Positions 46,215-57,926 of a DNA stretch of 64,000 bases are shown piece after piece. Made by a program: the position numbers and the translations under genes. Positions within the stretch are counted from its first letter, which is position 1, and every line of letters starts with the position of its first letter. Below the pieces are notes generated by a model. The model did no database searches. It was not told the origin of the DNA and was given only the letters and a program-made list of their open reading frames with translations. The DNA comes from Haematobia irritans (taxonomy: Eukaryota; Arthropoda; Insecta; Diptera; Muscidae), in the NCBI RefSeq assembly GCF_050003625.1, contig NC_134397.1:279118070-279182069 (forward strand). The letters are read 5' to 3'.

Positions 46215-46345
46215 CTATTGGTTTTGTCTGTGTTGGCTTTTGCTGTTGCCGCTCCCGGCGTCGTGGTGGCTCCTGCTCCAGCTCATGCTGTAGTAGGTCA
46301 TCATGCCCCTGTGATACATCATCATGGTGCCCATGCAGTTCATTC
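46215..46345 (+). CDS. Small secreted cuticle-like protein, exon 2
   Basis: After the acceptor TCAAATAG the frame continues LLVLSVLAFAVAAPGVVVAP. This completes a clear signal peptide (cleavage probably after VAA, about residue 18-19). An Ala/Val/His/Pro-rich stretch follows (HAVVGHHAPVIHHHGAHAVH). The donor is CATTC|GTAAGT. The predicted full protein of 99 residues is extracellular. It resembles low-complexity AV/P/H-rich cuticle proteins of flies, but I do not assign a named family. Confidence 0.85.
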
Positions 46346-46401
46346 GTAAGTCATATTGCTGCACGTGTAACCGGTGCTCGATTAATATTTTCCATTTGTA
46401 G

Positions 46402-46558
46402 GCATGTTATACATCATCCTGCTCCAGTTAAGGCCGTGGTTGCTCATCCTGCAGTTGTGGCCAAACCAGTAGTGCCTGTGGCTGTCAAACCTGTTGTGCC
46501 CCTTGTACCTGTCCACCATGTACATCATGCCCCACATGCAGTGGTAGCCCATCATTAA
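46402..46558 (+). CDS. Small secreted cuticle-like protein, exon 3
   Basis: It follows CATTTGTAG and completes Ser (TC|G). It reads HVIHHPAPVKAVVAHPAVVA, then KPVVPVAVKPVVPLVPVHHV, and ends HAVVAHH with TAA at 46556-46558. VxKPVVP and VHH words repeat. AATAAA at 46662-46667 is the probable polyadenylation signal. The gene lies antisense within the receptor's large intron and its 3' end is about 75 bp from the receptor's TM3 exon. Confidence 0.85.
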
Positions 46559-46661
46559 GTGTTGACAGCGCCTGACCCTAATCCATACCCGGTTTCCGCT
46601 TCCCGTTTTCCTCAAAACAAAAAATCTCCCTCGCAAAAAAAGAAAATATTTCAAACTATCC

Positions 46662-46667
46662 AATAAA
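46662..46667 (+). terminator. Polyadenylation signal of the cuticle-like gene
   Basis: AATAAA is 104 bp after the stop codon, with a TGATAATAAC-type stretch after it. It is the first such hexamer downstream on the plus strand. Confidence 0.6.
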
Positions 46668-46741
46668 GTAACGTTGATAATAACAAAAAACGCGTTATGT
46701 ATTTTTTAAGATGTTGCCAACAAAGAAAATGGGATACTCAC

Positions 46742-46841
46742 CTATCCAAAGATACTGCAATGAGACTGTAAACCGACGCAGCCACTGAGACTCCTTGTAT
46801 ATAGGGAACGGTCTTGCACATTAGCCAGCCCAGGATCCAAG
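46742..46841 (-). CDS. SIFaR: SIFamide-receptor-like GPCR, TM3 exon (first exon in window)
   Basis: This 100-bp exon lies between TTTTATAG and GATAG|GTGAGT. It reads [20 protein letters not shown], then [12 protein letters not shown] and R split over the junction. It holds the conserved TM3 Cys (MCKT) that pairs with the ECL2 Cys, and ends at the DR of the DRF/DRY box, which the next exon completes 16.2 kb away. Earlier exons (signal peptide or N-terminus, TM1, TM2) must lie upstream, at higher coordinates. I did not find them before 64000. Confidence 0.9.
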
Positions 46842-49800
46842 CTATAAAAACAAAAAAGGAAATAAATGAGAAGATGTTGAGCAAGGAAGAAAGGGCAAAC
46901 AATGTATTTTACAAATGTAAGGATTTTTGGCGATTTGAGTTGTCCTTTTTTGCTATGTGTTGTTTTTTTTTCCGGAGCATAAAGAACATTGTTAATCCAA
47001 GACCAACTTTGTTTAAGGACATAACTTAAAAAATGCATGTAGGATTATTGTTAAAAATAACACGTTTGCAAGTCAAAAGTTGCCAGATTTGGTAATGAAT
47101 ATGGTGAAACTAATTTGATCTAAAGATCCCAGCAAAAAATTTAAAATTGAAGTTCTTCAAAAAATATTAATCTCAAGAGATGCCAAATTCATATTGGAAT
47201 AACATACACTCATACAAAAAAAAATCTACTATGGCTTAATTTGAAAAATATTTTATGTAGCATATACTAGAATTTTCCTAATATATTGAGTTTTTTAATG
47301 TTATGGTTACGAGAAGTATGTCCGATTTTCTTGACGAGAGGTACACAAAAAAAAAGTGAACCCTATATTTCACTAAAGACAATTTGACACTATTTTAGTT
47401 CTTGCAATTATTATGTTTTGAGAAAGTTTTCTTGGCTTTAATAATTTTTTGCGTACATTAGTTAAATTAACTAAAAACGCGGAAAAATTCTAATGAAGCA
47501 TAAATATTTACTAAATTCGTGTCTCCCACCAATTAGTTCAGAATTTCTTAAAATTTTTAAATTTTACAAATAATGCACCCATCTTGAACTTCGTATAGCA
47601 CTAAAGACATTTTTGTAATTTTGAACTCACATTTTTTCCTTCACATTACGAAATGTTCTTTTACAAGTAATAAAAAAAAAATAAAAATAAAGAATAATTA
47701 AGTCTAATCAACTTTCTTGAATTTGTCGAAAAATATTTACTTATTTTTTGGAAATTTTAAAATAAACCTAATTTTTCTAAAATTAACAAAAAATTTCCTA
47801 CCTGGCGGGTTCTCTGTTTTTTTAATGTATTTTATGGTTTCTGTCAACAACATCAACTCGGATGAGAAATTTCTTTCCACTGGCTTATCTCAAGGATCCG
47901 TTCTCCTTTCTTTGATTTAAATTTGAGTTTTGCGTACTCGAATCGAGAAAACAAATATGAATTTTTTCGTATTTTCAGTTTTTTTCTTCAGGTGCTATCA
48001 AAAACATTTAAAAACGTATTAAATTCAACCTAAAATTTCCAAATTCATGCTCAACTTCAAGTAGAAATTACGCTATATTTCAACTTAAACACGTCTTAAA
48101 CATTAAGTATTGAAAACTATCTCCTATTAATGAACGATTTTTTTGTTTTGTACTTAAGATACAAAAAGTTACTAAATTTGAAGGCGACTTCGTTAAATTT
48201 AAAGATTTTTTCAGAATTATTAAAGCAAAGTTTATCTTAGTCACACAAAATTTTCTTTTATATTAACATACCCACATTTTAGTCGAATCATTTAATTATA
48301 AAGACAAAATGACTTCATTGAAAAGATTTTCGGCTTTTGGACAAGGAAACAAAAAACGATTGCGGCTGATGATAATGTCAAGTATCTTGAGGTTACGTTA
48401 AACCAACGGATTTTGTCGATGAGTTCAATTGCTTGTTCTTTTCCAGCGAATAAATTGAATATACTCTCTACCTTATGTAGGGTATAATTAATATTTGTTG
48501 TAAAAGTGGATGTGTATTACATTTTATCAACTTACAGGATTTTCATTTTTACATTTAAGAAATTGTTTCTAAAGAGAAAATTGTTCATCAAAAGGCATTT
48601 TTATAGCCGAATTGTATGAATAGCTTTCAATTATATCGACTAGAATCATAAGAATGGAACGTGTAAAAATATTTTCTAATATTTATTACATCTTAAAGTA
48701 TACCCTTGGTAATTTTATTTGTTACCCAAGGGAAGCAATATTTTCGGAAGTATTTCAAATTGTTATAATTTTCGCCAATTTTACCATTAGGAAACTCCAT
48801 CACAACTTACATACAATAGGCTTACCGTTTAATTATTCCCTACTACAAAGTTTCATGTCATCATAGAAAGTGGAAATGCCCTCTGGGGAAATTGTGAATG
48901 GTTGTTGTTGTTAACTTAAGTGGCATATTTTCTTTTATTCTCCAGCTTTACCAACATTCCTGTGGCAACATCGTCGAAGGCACCAAACGACCTAACACAA
49001 CATCACGAACTTATGTTCCAATCTGAATTTTTCATTTTGCTTCTAATCCTATCAGAGTTATTACACACACAACCACCACACAGATAGATAAAATCCTTGG
49101 CATTATCCACATTTTATGCAAAAAGTCGAGTGACACTCATTCATTGAAGCATAAAGGGAAATTTTGAACACACACAAAATTTCTATCTTCTCAATCTTTG
49201 ATTTTTTTTGAGTCTCAAGAATGCCATCAACAACAACAATAATAAATGTGAGATGAAAGTGTATTAAATTAAATGGAATCGACTTAAAGAGAAGAACAAT
49301 GTTGATATCCTTAGACAAACAAATATCTGCACTTTCACAAGGCATGTACCAATGCATGTACTCACACTCGTTGTTTTTTGTGTATTCTATAGCGTGTATG
49401 TTTACACACAAAAAATTTTTTTTCTGATTCAATCACGAAATTATTGATCCAATTAATTTTTTAATCGAATGTCTTCAATCACAGAAATGATAGTATCAAT
49501 TAAAAAATTAATTGAAGGTCAATTAAAAAAATTTATTGATCCAATTAAAAAATTAATTGATAATATTATTTTTGGAATTGATTTTTGTTTCAATTACAAA
49601 AAAATTGTTGAATCAATTAAATTTTTAATTGAATATTTTTTATAACTCAATTAAAATTTTAATTGGTAAAATTTTCGTGAAATTTTTTTCTGTGTAAGTG
49701 TAGTTGCTTGTCATCATTGGCGTCGATTTGGGGAGTGTGAGAAATGAAACGATGTTCTCATTTACATATCTACAAGATAAGCTCTTCAGAATATATTCCA

Positions 49801-51073
49801 AATAATGCAGCTTGTTTTTTCAAACTTATTTTCAATTAATTAGGATTTAATTAAATTACACTGAACTAAATTAGATCAGTTTATTTCGTGATTGTTGCCA
49901 TAAAATATATTTTTATATTTCTTCTGTGGAAAGTGTAACTCTGCTATTATTAAAATTGCTATTAAAATTAAGGGCGTTTTCATTTCGCAAAAAATATGTT
50001 GCCCTGGTGTTACACTACTCTTTCCCTCATTATATTTTCGCTCAAATAATAGTGTCATTGCAAAGTTATTGTTAATTCATAATATTGTGAGGGATACAGG
50101 ATCCAAAATCTATGACAGTGTCCTTTATATTTGGCAATCAATTTCGAGAATGTTGCACCTTTTTTCCCAATCGAAATCGCCATAAATGTTTAGTTAACCA
50201 CTACCTTCAAAAGATATACAATATATTGATCATTGTCGGATCTTTAGTTTCTGTGTTATATTTTGAGGGAATACATTTTTGTTGTGAGAAATTGAAACGT
50301 TTGGAAAACTAGTGTAGCAAACGTTGCTTTTTTGTTAAAATTCTTTTTTTGTTAAAATCGATAGGTTTCCTGGCTGGCAGGAAACATTCAATAAAACACT
50401 TTTTATTTTCCCGCAGCCACGAATAGAATTACTTGGTGAGATCATCGTCGAATAAAGACTTAACTCAAAATTTAACCCACTTGTTTTTATATCTCATTTC
50501 TCTTTCTTGAATTATTTTTGGATTGGGCTATGATTTCCCATTGCTCGAGGAACCATTCCCAACCCAAATAACAATACTATCTCGTCTAGCAACTTCATCC
50601 ATCGAACCTTCTGTGAAGTTTTGGGATTCTGTCTTCTCTACATATCCAATATCCACATACAGTCCACAATAAACACAGCCTCTGGAGTCGTATACACATT
50701 TAGCGCTATTGGTGTCAGTTGGTGCTTTTGACATCCTCTCCTGAAGCCTCATTTTTGTTCACTCCGATAACTTGAAACTTATAACACCAAACAAAGATTT
50801 AATTATAATTTTTTTTAATTATAATTATAATTTTTAAGTTAAAACATTTTGATTTTCAAAATCACTGTCGACTTCGTTTATACCAAATGCTGCTCTTTTC
50901 TGAGGAACGAATGGCTTTACGCGGCAAACAGGACACATCATGATACCACACATCCTCTATTTACCTTTTCGAATTTGGTTTTGAATATATTGAAAAATTA
51001 CATCATTTTCATTCCATCCAAAAGCTGTATCGCACAGTGGTTCCAAATCGCTTGTTTTGGAAATAATTCTGTA
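46842..51073. other. Receptor upstream intron, repeat-derived, no gene assigned
   Basis: About 47340-47680 and 47800-48380 contain CAC-ended and family C-like stretches. A 74-codon minus frame at 50528-50752 has three N-glycosylation sequons and a good ATG context (AAAAATG) but matches nothing I know. Plus-strand 48947-49080 has a splice-acceptor-like lead and an open frame, also unassigned. No TM1/TM2-coding exon was seen. Confidence 0.4.
49404..49697. mobile_element. CACA-ended MITE
   Basis: The left end CACACAAAAAATTTTTTTTC and right end TTCGTGAAATTTTTTTCTG/TG have TA on each side. The interior is packed with AATTAAAAAATTAATT-like palindromes. The shorter relative is at 30654-30803. Confidence 0.7.
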
Positions 51074-52211
51074 CACCCAGAAGAAAGTTACCCCTTCTTT
51101 AAGTTAAAATGAATAAGTTATTGAACTTTTTGCATTCATTGGGACAAATCTTACATATTTGTGGTAACCCATTTTACTTCAAACTTAGAACTGCTTACCT
51201 TCGTTTTTAAAAACAATTTTTTTATTTCTATAGACAATTTTTTCTTCAATAAAATACACGTTTTATTAATATATTAAATATATTTATTAAGAATCAACAG
51301 CATCGACTGGCCTTGAAATATTAGTTTATTATTCCACTATTTCCAATTTCCATGTAATGTCTTCAACTGTAAAACGCACTTTTTTCACAATTTCACAATT
51401 TCAATACCTACAAATATAAAAAATCATAATCCAATTTTTTCCCAAAAGGTTAGCGTCACTGAATGTTACCTTTTAGTTGAAGATTCCAAAATGAAGACGA
51501 ATGAAGGGGTTGTTATTCTGTTTTCGTTCTTTTACGAACCATTACGAACATAATTTTTTCTCACTAATTTAAAATAACAAATATTTTATATATTTTATTT
51601 GTTATTTATTATATTATTTTACTATATTATTTTTTAACAATCCCTCCGTATACCATAACAACGCGATTCTAACTAAAAAACAACCCACGCGCAAACATAT
51701 CGATTACATCGATGACAGGTAGATAAAAGAAATATAGGAAAATTTCCTATATTCTAACAAGCGTGTCTCCTTAAGTTTTAAAAGGATTGAATACTTCTTA
51801 GTACGAAAGAACTAAAATATTTTTCTATGCCAAGTATTATTCGTATGTATGATAAACTTTCTATAATAAAGGAAGTCAGAATTATCATTTTATAAGAAAT
51901 TTTACTAAATTTGAGGAAACTTGGGTTTAGTTCACATTTTGTTTATTTTTACGAATGCTTTGTTATCAGTGAATAAAATTTTCTGTTCAGTAGTAAATTC
52001 TTGTACCCAGCGAAGAAAACAATATTAGTAAAATTCCATGCCTTATTCTAGTTAATGAACTATTCCTAACTGCTTTCAGTTTAGGATTTCTTTACTGAAG
52101 CAAATAAATTTTATTATTTTAAACAAAAATTTAACTTAATGGAAATAAATTGGCTAAACTAATTTGATGAAAATTTTTTCCTTTAGTTCCGAAGGCACTT
52201 TTTTCTGGGTG
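51074..52211 (-). mobile_element. CAC-clan element, family A, copy 4
   Basis: The ends CACCCAGAAGAAAGTTACC and GAAGGCACTTTTTTCTGGGTG (last part TTTTTTCTGGGTG) are flanked by TA (51072-51073, 52212-52213). It is 1,138 bp, the shortest copy, with no nested insertion and the same ATCGAT-rich segment near 51680-51725. It gives the best uninterrupted reference for the family. Confidence 0.9.
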
Positions 52212-52294
52212 TAACTTTTGAACGGATAAATATATCAACATAATTTTTTCTGCGCGTGAAAGTTGAAGTGTTTTCCTCTAAGTTTGTGGGTTCA

Positions 52295-52383
52295 TAGGTT
52301 AGGTTAGGTGGCAGCCCGATGTATCAGGCTCACTTAGACTATTCAGTCCATTGTGATACCACATTGGTGAACTTCTCATAGTG
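52295..52383 (-). mobile_element. SINE 3' fragment
   Basis: TAGGTTAGGTTAGGTGGCAG, then CCCGATGTATCAGGCTCACT to TTGGTGAACTTCTC matches the tail half of the SINE at 56159-56495. The rest is missing. Confidence 0.85.
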
Positions 52384-53284
52384 GGCTGACCTGTAGGCGT
52401 TGATTGGTTCTTTGCTGGGTAGAATTTGTAAAGCTCTATTAAAAAGTTTGCGTGCGTGTGCAATTATCTTTTACCGTTCGCAAGAAATAGGCCCCACAAT
52501 TTATTTTTTTGCAACATTTTGCCGAAGTAGGGTCAGTATTTCGAACATAGAAGTTCCGTTTTTGAGTGGATTCGTATTTTTTTTCCTCACTGCATTTCCT
52601 ACAAAATTCTACGAATTGTAGAAGAAAGAAATGTGTACTTATGTGCTTAAGATTAAAAGTTATAAAGTCCACAAGTTAGAATTTCAAAAAAAAAAAATAT
52701 CGAATTTTGACCTTTTTTTGGAAAAAGGTACATACATTCTGTCGTAAAATTTTTTTATCCTTTTTTTTACGTATTTCTTATAGACCACCAAATAAGGATA
52801 CGTTTTAAGCTTTTATGGGCCATTTTGGTCAAGTAGTATATGAGTTCGTCTGCTCCAAAAATCGGCAATTTTTCAAAAAGAAAAAATTTTGTTTTCAAAA
52901 ATTTTCATTCGCCAAAGCACCGATTGCTAAGCCGATCGGTTTTTCAAAAAGCCCTATGTGTCCACTAACTAACTGTAAAAGGTTTCAATATCCTATCAGT
53001 AAACAGCAGAGAAATATGCAAATTACAAAAGAAATATATGTCCCCATTTTTCAATATATGTCCCCATTTTGCGGATTTTGAGGATTTTTTATACCAATTT
53101 CGGGAATTGTGTATTCAGCAATATTTGTTAAAACAATTTTCCTGCAAAAATCATAAATGATATCACAATAAGTTCAAAAGATATTAAGGTTTCAATTCAT
53201 ATTTTTATTTCCCAAAATACGGAATTTTTGAAAAAAATTGTTCCGTGGCCCAAAAACTTTAAAGTTTCGAATTTTTTGCATTTC

Positions 53285-54480
53285 TGCAAATGTACGTTTA
53301 TATGGGGGTTATAGCTAAATCTGAACCGATTTAAATCAAACTTAGCACAATTGACGATACTGTCAAATATACTTCTTGTACAAAATTTGAAGCAAATCAG
53401 AGAAAAAATCTGACTTCTACACTGAAAAAAAAGCATACCCGGTTCCAAAGATTTTGTCTTTACTTTAAAAAATTTGGTATTGATTCCGAGCCAAAGAAGC
53501 GGAGAATACATGTAAGGATACTTTTAAGACACAATTCTCTTTTAAAATCGGGTTTTGTGTACTTGCTTCTAGGAAGCAAATTTTAATTTTTCGCTTTTTC
53601 AGCTTTTTTTCTTCATATGCTATCAAAGTCCTTTAAAAACAAGTTAACGACGACTTTATTTTCCAAATTAAGACTCGACTTCTAGTAGAAAATAGCTGTG
53701 TTTCAAGTAAAAAACGTCTTTAAAATAAAGTGTTGAAAAACATGTCCTATATTTGAACGATTTTTTGCTTTGTAGTCAAGATGCAAAAAGACAACAAATT
53801 TAAAGACAATTTCATTAAATTTAAAGATTTTTTCTAAATTATTAAAGTCAAGTTGACCTTAGCCCAAACATTTTTTCTTTCATGTTATGATATCCATTTT
53901 TAAATCAAATCACTTAATTATAAGGACAATACGACTTCATTGAAAAGTTTATAGACCTTTGGTCAAGGAAAAAAAACTTTATACTAGAGAAATGCGTCTT
54001 CTATGCTAAGCAAAATTTGCATTCGTATTTTAAAGACATGAAATCTTTGACTTCACGACAATATTTTTTTCAGTGTAGAGTCATATATGTTATGTGCATA
54101 TCGGGCGTAAGATATATATGGGGGCTATATCTACATCTGAACCGATTTCAACCAAACTCGGCGTGCGTAGCTAGATTGTTAATTATGCTACCTGTGCAAA
54201 ATTTCAAGTAAATCGGAGTGAAACTGTGGTCTCGGGGTGAAAATTTTGTTTCTGAACCGATTTCCACCAAATTTTGCACACTTGACTATACTACTAATTA
54301 GACTCCTCGTGCAAAATTTCAACCAAATCTAAGCAAAACTTTGGCTTCTGCAGCAATACCGGATTTGGCCAGTATCTTATATGGCCCCAGAAGCCAAAAT
54401 TTTGCTTAGATTTGCTTGAAATTTTGCACGAGGAGTCTAATGGAAATCGGTTCAGAACGGAACTTCTACGTTCAAAATAC
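53285..54480 (-). mobile_element. mini-me/DINE-like repeat inside the long-TIR element, split by a MITE
   Basis: TATATGGGGGTTATAGCTAAA and TATATATGGGGGCTATATCT-type units lie on both sides of the MITE at 53422-54075. An inverted segment at about 54256-54345 and 54395-54465 (ACTCCTCGTGCAAAATTTCA and its complement) forms a hairpin. Confidence 0.6.
53422..54075. mobile_element. CAC-clan MITE, family C, copy 2
   Basis: The ends CACTGAAAAAAAAGCATAC and ATTTTTTTCAGTG are flanked by TA (53420-53421, 54076-54077). The sequence either side is one mini-me-like unit interrupted. Confidence 0.85.
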
Positions 54481-54593
54481 TGACTCACCCACTTCGTCAA
54501 AATTTTGCAAAACAATTAATTGTGGGGCCTAAAAGATAATTGCACACGCACGCAAACTTTTTTATAGAGCTTTACAAGTTCTACTCAGCAAAG

Positions 54594-55990
54594 AAAAAAT
54601 CATCGAAAATTTCCAACGATATATATTGACCTGTAATTCCCTTTGGAAGGAGAGAATTTTTGTTTTCGTGTACGGGTTCAAGAAATGAAATCGGGAAATC
54701 AGTTTATATGGGAGATATTTTAATATAAACCATATTTGGCACATTTTTTCCAATCTACATATAATTCGGGGGGGTTACATTAATGTGAGCTACATTAAAA
54801 CATTTAGCTTTGCTCTTTATTGATCCTAAAATAGCTTTAGATTTAAAATTCCCGATGAAATTTCGATGTCCTTAAGAAACAAAATCCGGAATACATGAGG
54901 GCTTTGTGAAAATATGGATCGATGCAAACAATAAGGTCAGAAATCGATACTTCGATGTGTTACAAATGGAATGGCAAACTTAATATACTCTTATCTTATG
55001 GTACTGGGTATTGAGTTGAAGATATATTTTCTTTAAAAATATAGTACTTGACGTTACCAACTCATTTTCATGTTCCAGTGATGGCGCCTATGGTTATGGT
55101 TGTTGTTGCATACATCCATGTCATCACGCATACCACAAGTATGCATGACATTATAAAAGAATCCAAGAGTATAAAATTGAATTTTCAACTCAACAGAATA
55201 TATAAAATTTTTCAACTTCCTCATTATAAAGAGGTTTGTGTTCTTTGTGGATTCGTTTCTTATTGCAAACCATTAAACTTGCCAACTACAATGACAAACA
55301 TCTATCCATCACCACAATTATGAAGAATAATGCTTATGGATTTAAACAAAAAGAAAACAAAGTTTCTTTCTCGGGTATTATGTTTGGATTCATTGACAGA
55401 GAGATATTTGCTTAGAAATAACCAAGAAATATTTATTCATAAAATCTCTTGGGTATTTTGCTTTTTGTATATTGGAATGTCAGCATTCTTTGTATATATA
55501 AAAATTTAATTTCCATAATGAACTGAAGTAGAAAATGCTCTTATTTCTCTACAACTAGGATTTTTTTCTTTGAATTTTTTCCATTCCAAGAAAAGTGAAT
55601 TTTTTTTAGAATTTGCCGGATCCCGCTGAAAGTATAATTCCTTTGATAGGAAATTATTTTTAAACATGTTTCAAGTGCCTTTACCGTTTAACAGTGAAAA
55701 TGCAACATGTTAGTCGTAGTTATGTTATTTTGCGAAAATTATCTATCTGATTTCGGCAAGCATATTATGTTTGCCGAGAAAACAATATTTTTGCGACAAA
55801 AATGTTCCATATTCTCTATGAAATAGTAACATTCGGCCTTTGAAATATGTTTGGTATGATCATATTGATTCTTTGGGTGTGGAAAATTAATAATGTATTT
55901 TACTTGCACATCTTGCGTCAACTGAACCAAGAGAGTATACATGTAAATAAATTATCCAAACCAAGAGGAAATATATATTTACAATTTTAT
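54594..55990. other. Receptor upstream intron, one possible orphan exon
   Basis: Mostly AT-rich. At 55079-55148 (plus) a splice-acceptor-like TTTTCATGTTCCAG precedes a 22-residue open stretch, DGAYGYGCCC and then IHPCHHAYHKYA with TGA. This Gly/Tyr/Cys/His-rich peptide would suit a small secreted protein, but no matching first exon was found. Confidence 0.3.
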
Positions 55991-57120
55991 AAAGTAACTC
56001 AAAAAAAAAAATAATTTTCTGTCTAATTGCATCTTCCCTCACGCATTTCTTACTTTCACGAGGTTTGTTTAGTTCTTAACACATTTTTCTGTAATACAAA
56101 CAACAAAGTTTTTAAATATTGCCTTTCGCCTGGACGGAGAATCGAACCGCGGACCATAGGTTAGGTTAGGTTAGGTGGCAGCCCGATGTATCAGGCTCAC
56201 TTAGACTATTCAGTCCATTGTGATATCACATTGGTGAACTTCTCTCTTGTCACTGAGTGCTGCCCGATTCCATGTTAAGCTCAGTGACAAGGGACCTCCT
56301 TTTTATAGCCGAGTCCGAACGGCGTTCCACATTGCAGTGAAACCACTTAAAGAAGCTTTGAAACCCTCAGAAATGTCACCAGCATTACTGAGGTGGGATA
56401 ATCCACCGCTGAAAACTTTTTGGTGTTCTGTCGAAGCAGTAATCGAACCCACTACCTTGTGTATGCAAGGCGGGCATTGCACCACGGTGGCTCCCGCGAA
56501 CCATACAGTTTGTAAGCCAACACACTTTCCACAGGGTACGTGTTATTGTCATCAACAGACAATAATCGCTATCGCATCAACACAACGCATACAGTAAAAC
56601 AGTTATATTTAAGTTATGGAGCATAGGTTTCGGCGCTTACGAGCCGATGTAAAGAAACTTTATTTAACAGAAACATTTCTTGACACAGAAAGAAAATTTC
56701 ATTAAAATTGAGTCAATGACACTTTTTCATTGACATAACGAAAATGTTGCATTGATATAATGAAAGTGTTCATTAATAGTATTAAATATTTCATTGGTGA
56801 ATACAAAAATCGTTATTGCTACGAAAGTTTCATTATATTTATGAAATTGTTTCGTTGGCTCAATTTCAATGTCAAATTTCTTTAATATTACGAAGCTTTT
56901 TCTTTTTTAAAAGTATAATTTTTGGAATTTTCGTTTCCAAAATTTGTACTTTTAATTTTACATATATTCCAAAAATGTTCGCAGGATTTCAAAAAATTTC
57001 CGGCATTAAATACTACTGCTATATACTATTATATTAATTTTTTATTATGATACTTCAAAATGTGTCTTATTAAAGACTTAATGTCAGAAGAGACCAGCGC
57101 TGTAGTTTTGGAGCAAAATC
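55990..57120. mobile_element. Decayed copy of the double tRNA-like MITE
   Basis: The left part (CGCCTGGACGGAGAATCGAA, the module 2 relic) and the right part (TTACATATATTCCA, GTGTCTTATTAAAGACTTAA) match 57900-58320. Module 2 is split by the SINE at 56159-56495. Where module 1 should be lies unrelated sequence (about 56690-56935). Confidence 0.65.
56159..56495 (-). mobile_element. tRNA-derived SINE, nearly full length
   Basis: It is flanked by GCGGACCATA (56149-56158) and GCGAACCATA (56496-56505), a 10-bp duplication with one mismatch. It has the same head, B box and CCTAACCTAACC tail as 33138-33474, with a small deletion in the A-box region. It sits inside a tRNA-like module of the decayed MITE. 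Confidence 0.9.
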
Positions 57121-57375
57121 TATATGCACGCAAAAAAATAATTCTTTCCTCCCAAACGAAATTTTAGACAAACAAAGTTCGTTTCTCATTTGCTTTTCGC
57201 TGTAAGGAAGTGTATTTGGAAGAAAAGTATATACTTTTTGTGATAAACGTTTATTCTTTTCCAGGATGTAAAAACAATTTCATAAAGACTAACTCAAACA
57301 AAAAACATTGTTTTCTTGCTAATTGCATTTCCCTCACATCTTTCTCACATCCACGAAGTTTTTTAGTTCTTAACA

Positions 57376-57852
57376 CACTCATAGAAAAAATCATGCACGG
57401 CGTGCTCATTTCAAAACGATTCGTTCATGAAAGTGAATCAACACACATGTGGTGTCAAACTGAGAACAGGCGGTGTCGATCTGACAACGATAAGATGACA
57501 CCATGCGTTGTCAAAACAAAAACCAGCGTTCATGATCTGAAAACCTTATGGTTTCGAATTTATAAACAAAATTAAAAAAAGATTTCCGCTAGCGTGGCTC
57601 GAACCTGTGTTTTCTGCACCATACGCGTTAACAGTCGCCTTAGCACATTGTACCACCGAGGGAGTTGCCATATTAACATCTAACGATTATTTTAAGACTT
57701 TTCATGGCCAAAGAAAAACGAATGCCGTTCATGAAATCGTGAACGCCCGTGGACGAAATTGTGAACAATCCATTTTGATTTTTTGTGAACGTTTCCGTTT
57801 CATTTTGTCACCGTCCGTTCACGACTATGGAACGTAATTTTTTCTATTAGTG
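57376..57852. mobile_element. CAC-clan MITE carrying a third, different tRNA-like module
   Basis: The ends CACTCATAGAAAAAATCATG and (complement) CACTAATAGAAAAAATTACG are inverted repeats. CA occurs on each side (57374-57375, 57853-57854), and the empty site is seen in copy 1. Inside, 57585-57661 minus is tRNA-like, with the B box GGTTCGAGCC. The subterminal GTTCATGA-type words repeat. Confidence 0.82.
57585..57661 (-). other. tRNA-like module 3
   Basis: The minus strand reads CTCCCTCGGTGGTACAATGT, GCTAAGGCGACTG, then ACAGGTTCGAGCCACG with a canonical B box. It is not the same tRNA type as the other two modules. The acceptor stem is poor. Confidence 0.6.
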
Positions 57853-57926
57853 CACCTTTTCCTGTAATACCAACAATGTAGAAGAAATTATACGATTTTA
57901 TAAATTTTTAAAATTTTTTTACCTTT

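Larger units (their letters stand above)
52409..54593. mobile_element. Long-terminal-inverted-repeat element, about 2.2 kb
   Basis: The left arm 52411-52562 (TTTGCTGGGTAGAATTTGTA, AAGTTTGCGTGCGTGTGCAA, ATTTTGCCGAAGTAGGGTCA) is mirrored with minor changes by the right arm 54463-54591. The arms are about 130-150 bp. The interior holds repeat sequence only. The superfamily is not determined. Confidence 0.75.

Noticed and set aside
46151..46558. Single 135-codon frame starting at 46151, with a Cys/Arg-rich N-terminal half
   Set aside because: The Cys-rich half is a wrong-frame reading of exon 2 plus intron. The spliced three-exon model gives a signal peptide and a consistent composition.
50528..50752. 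Candidate N-terminal exon of the receptor (three N-glycosylation sequons, good ATG context)
   Set aside because: The frame ends in a stop without a splice donor and no TM1 exon follows. There is not enough support.
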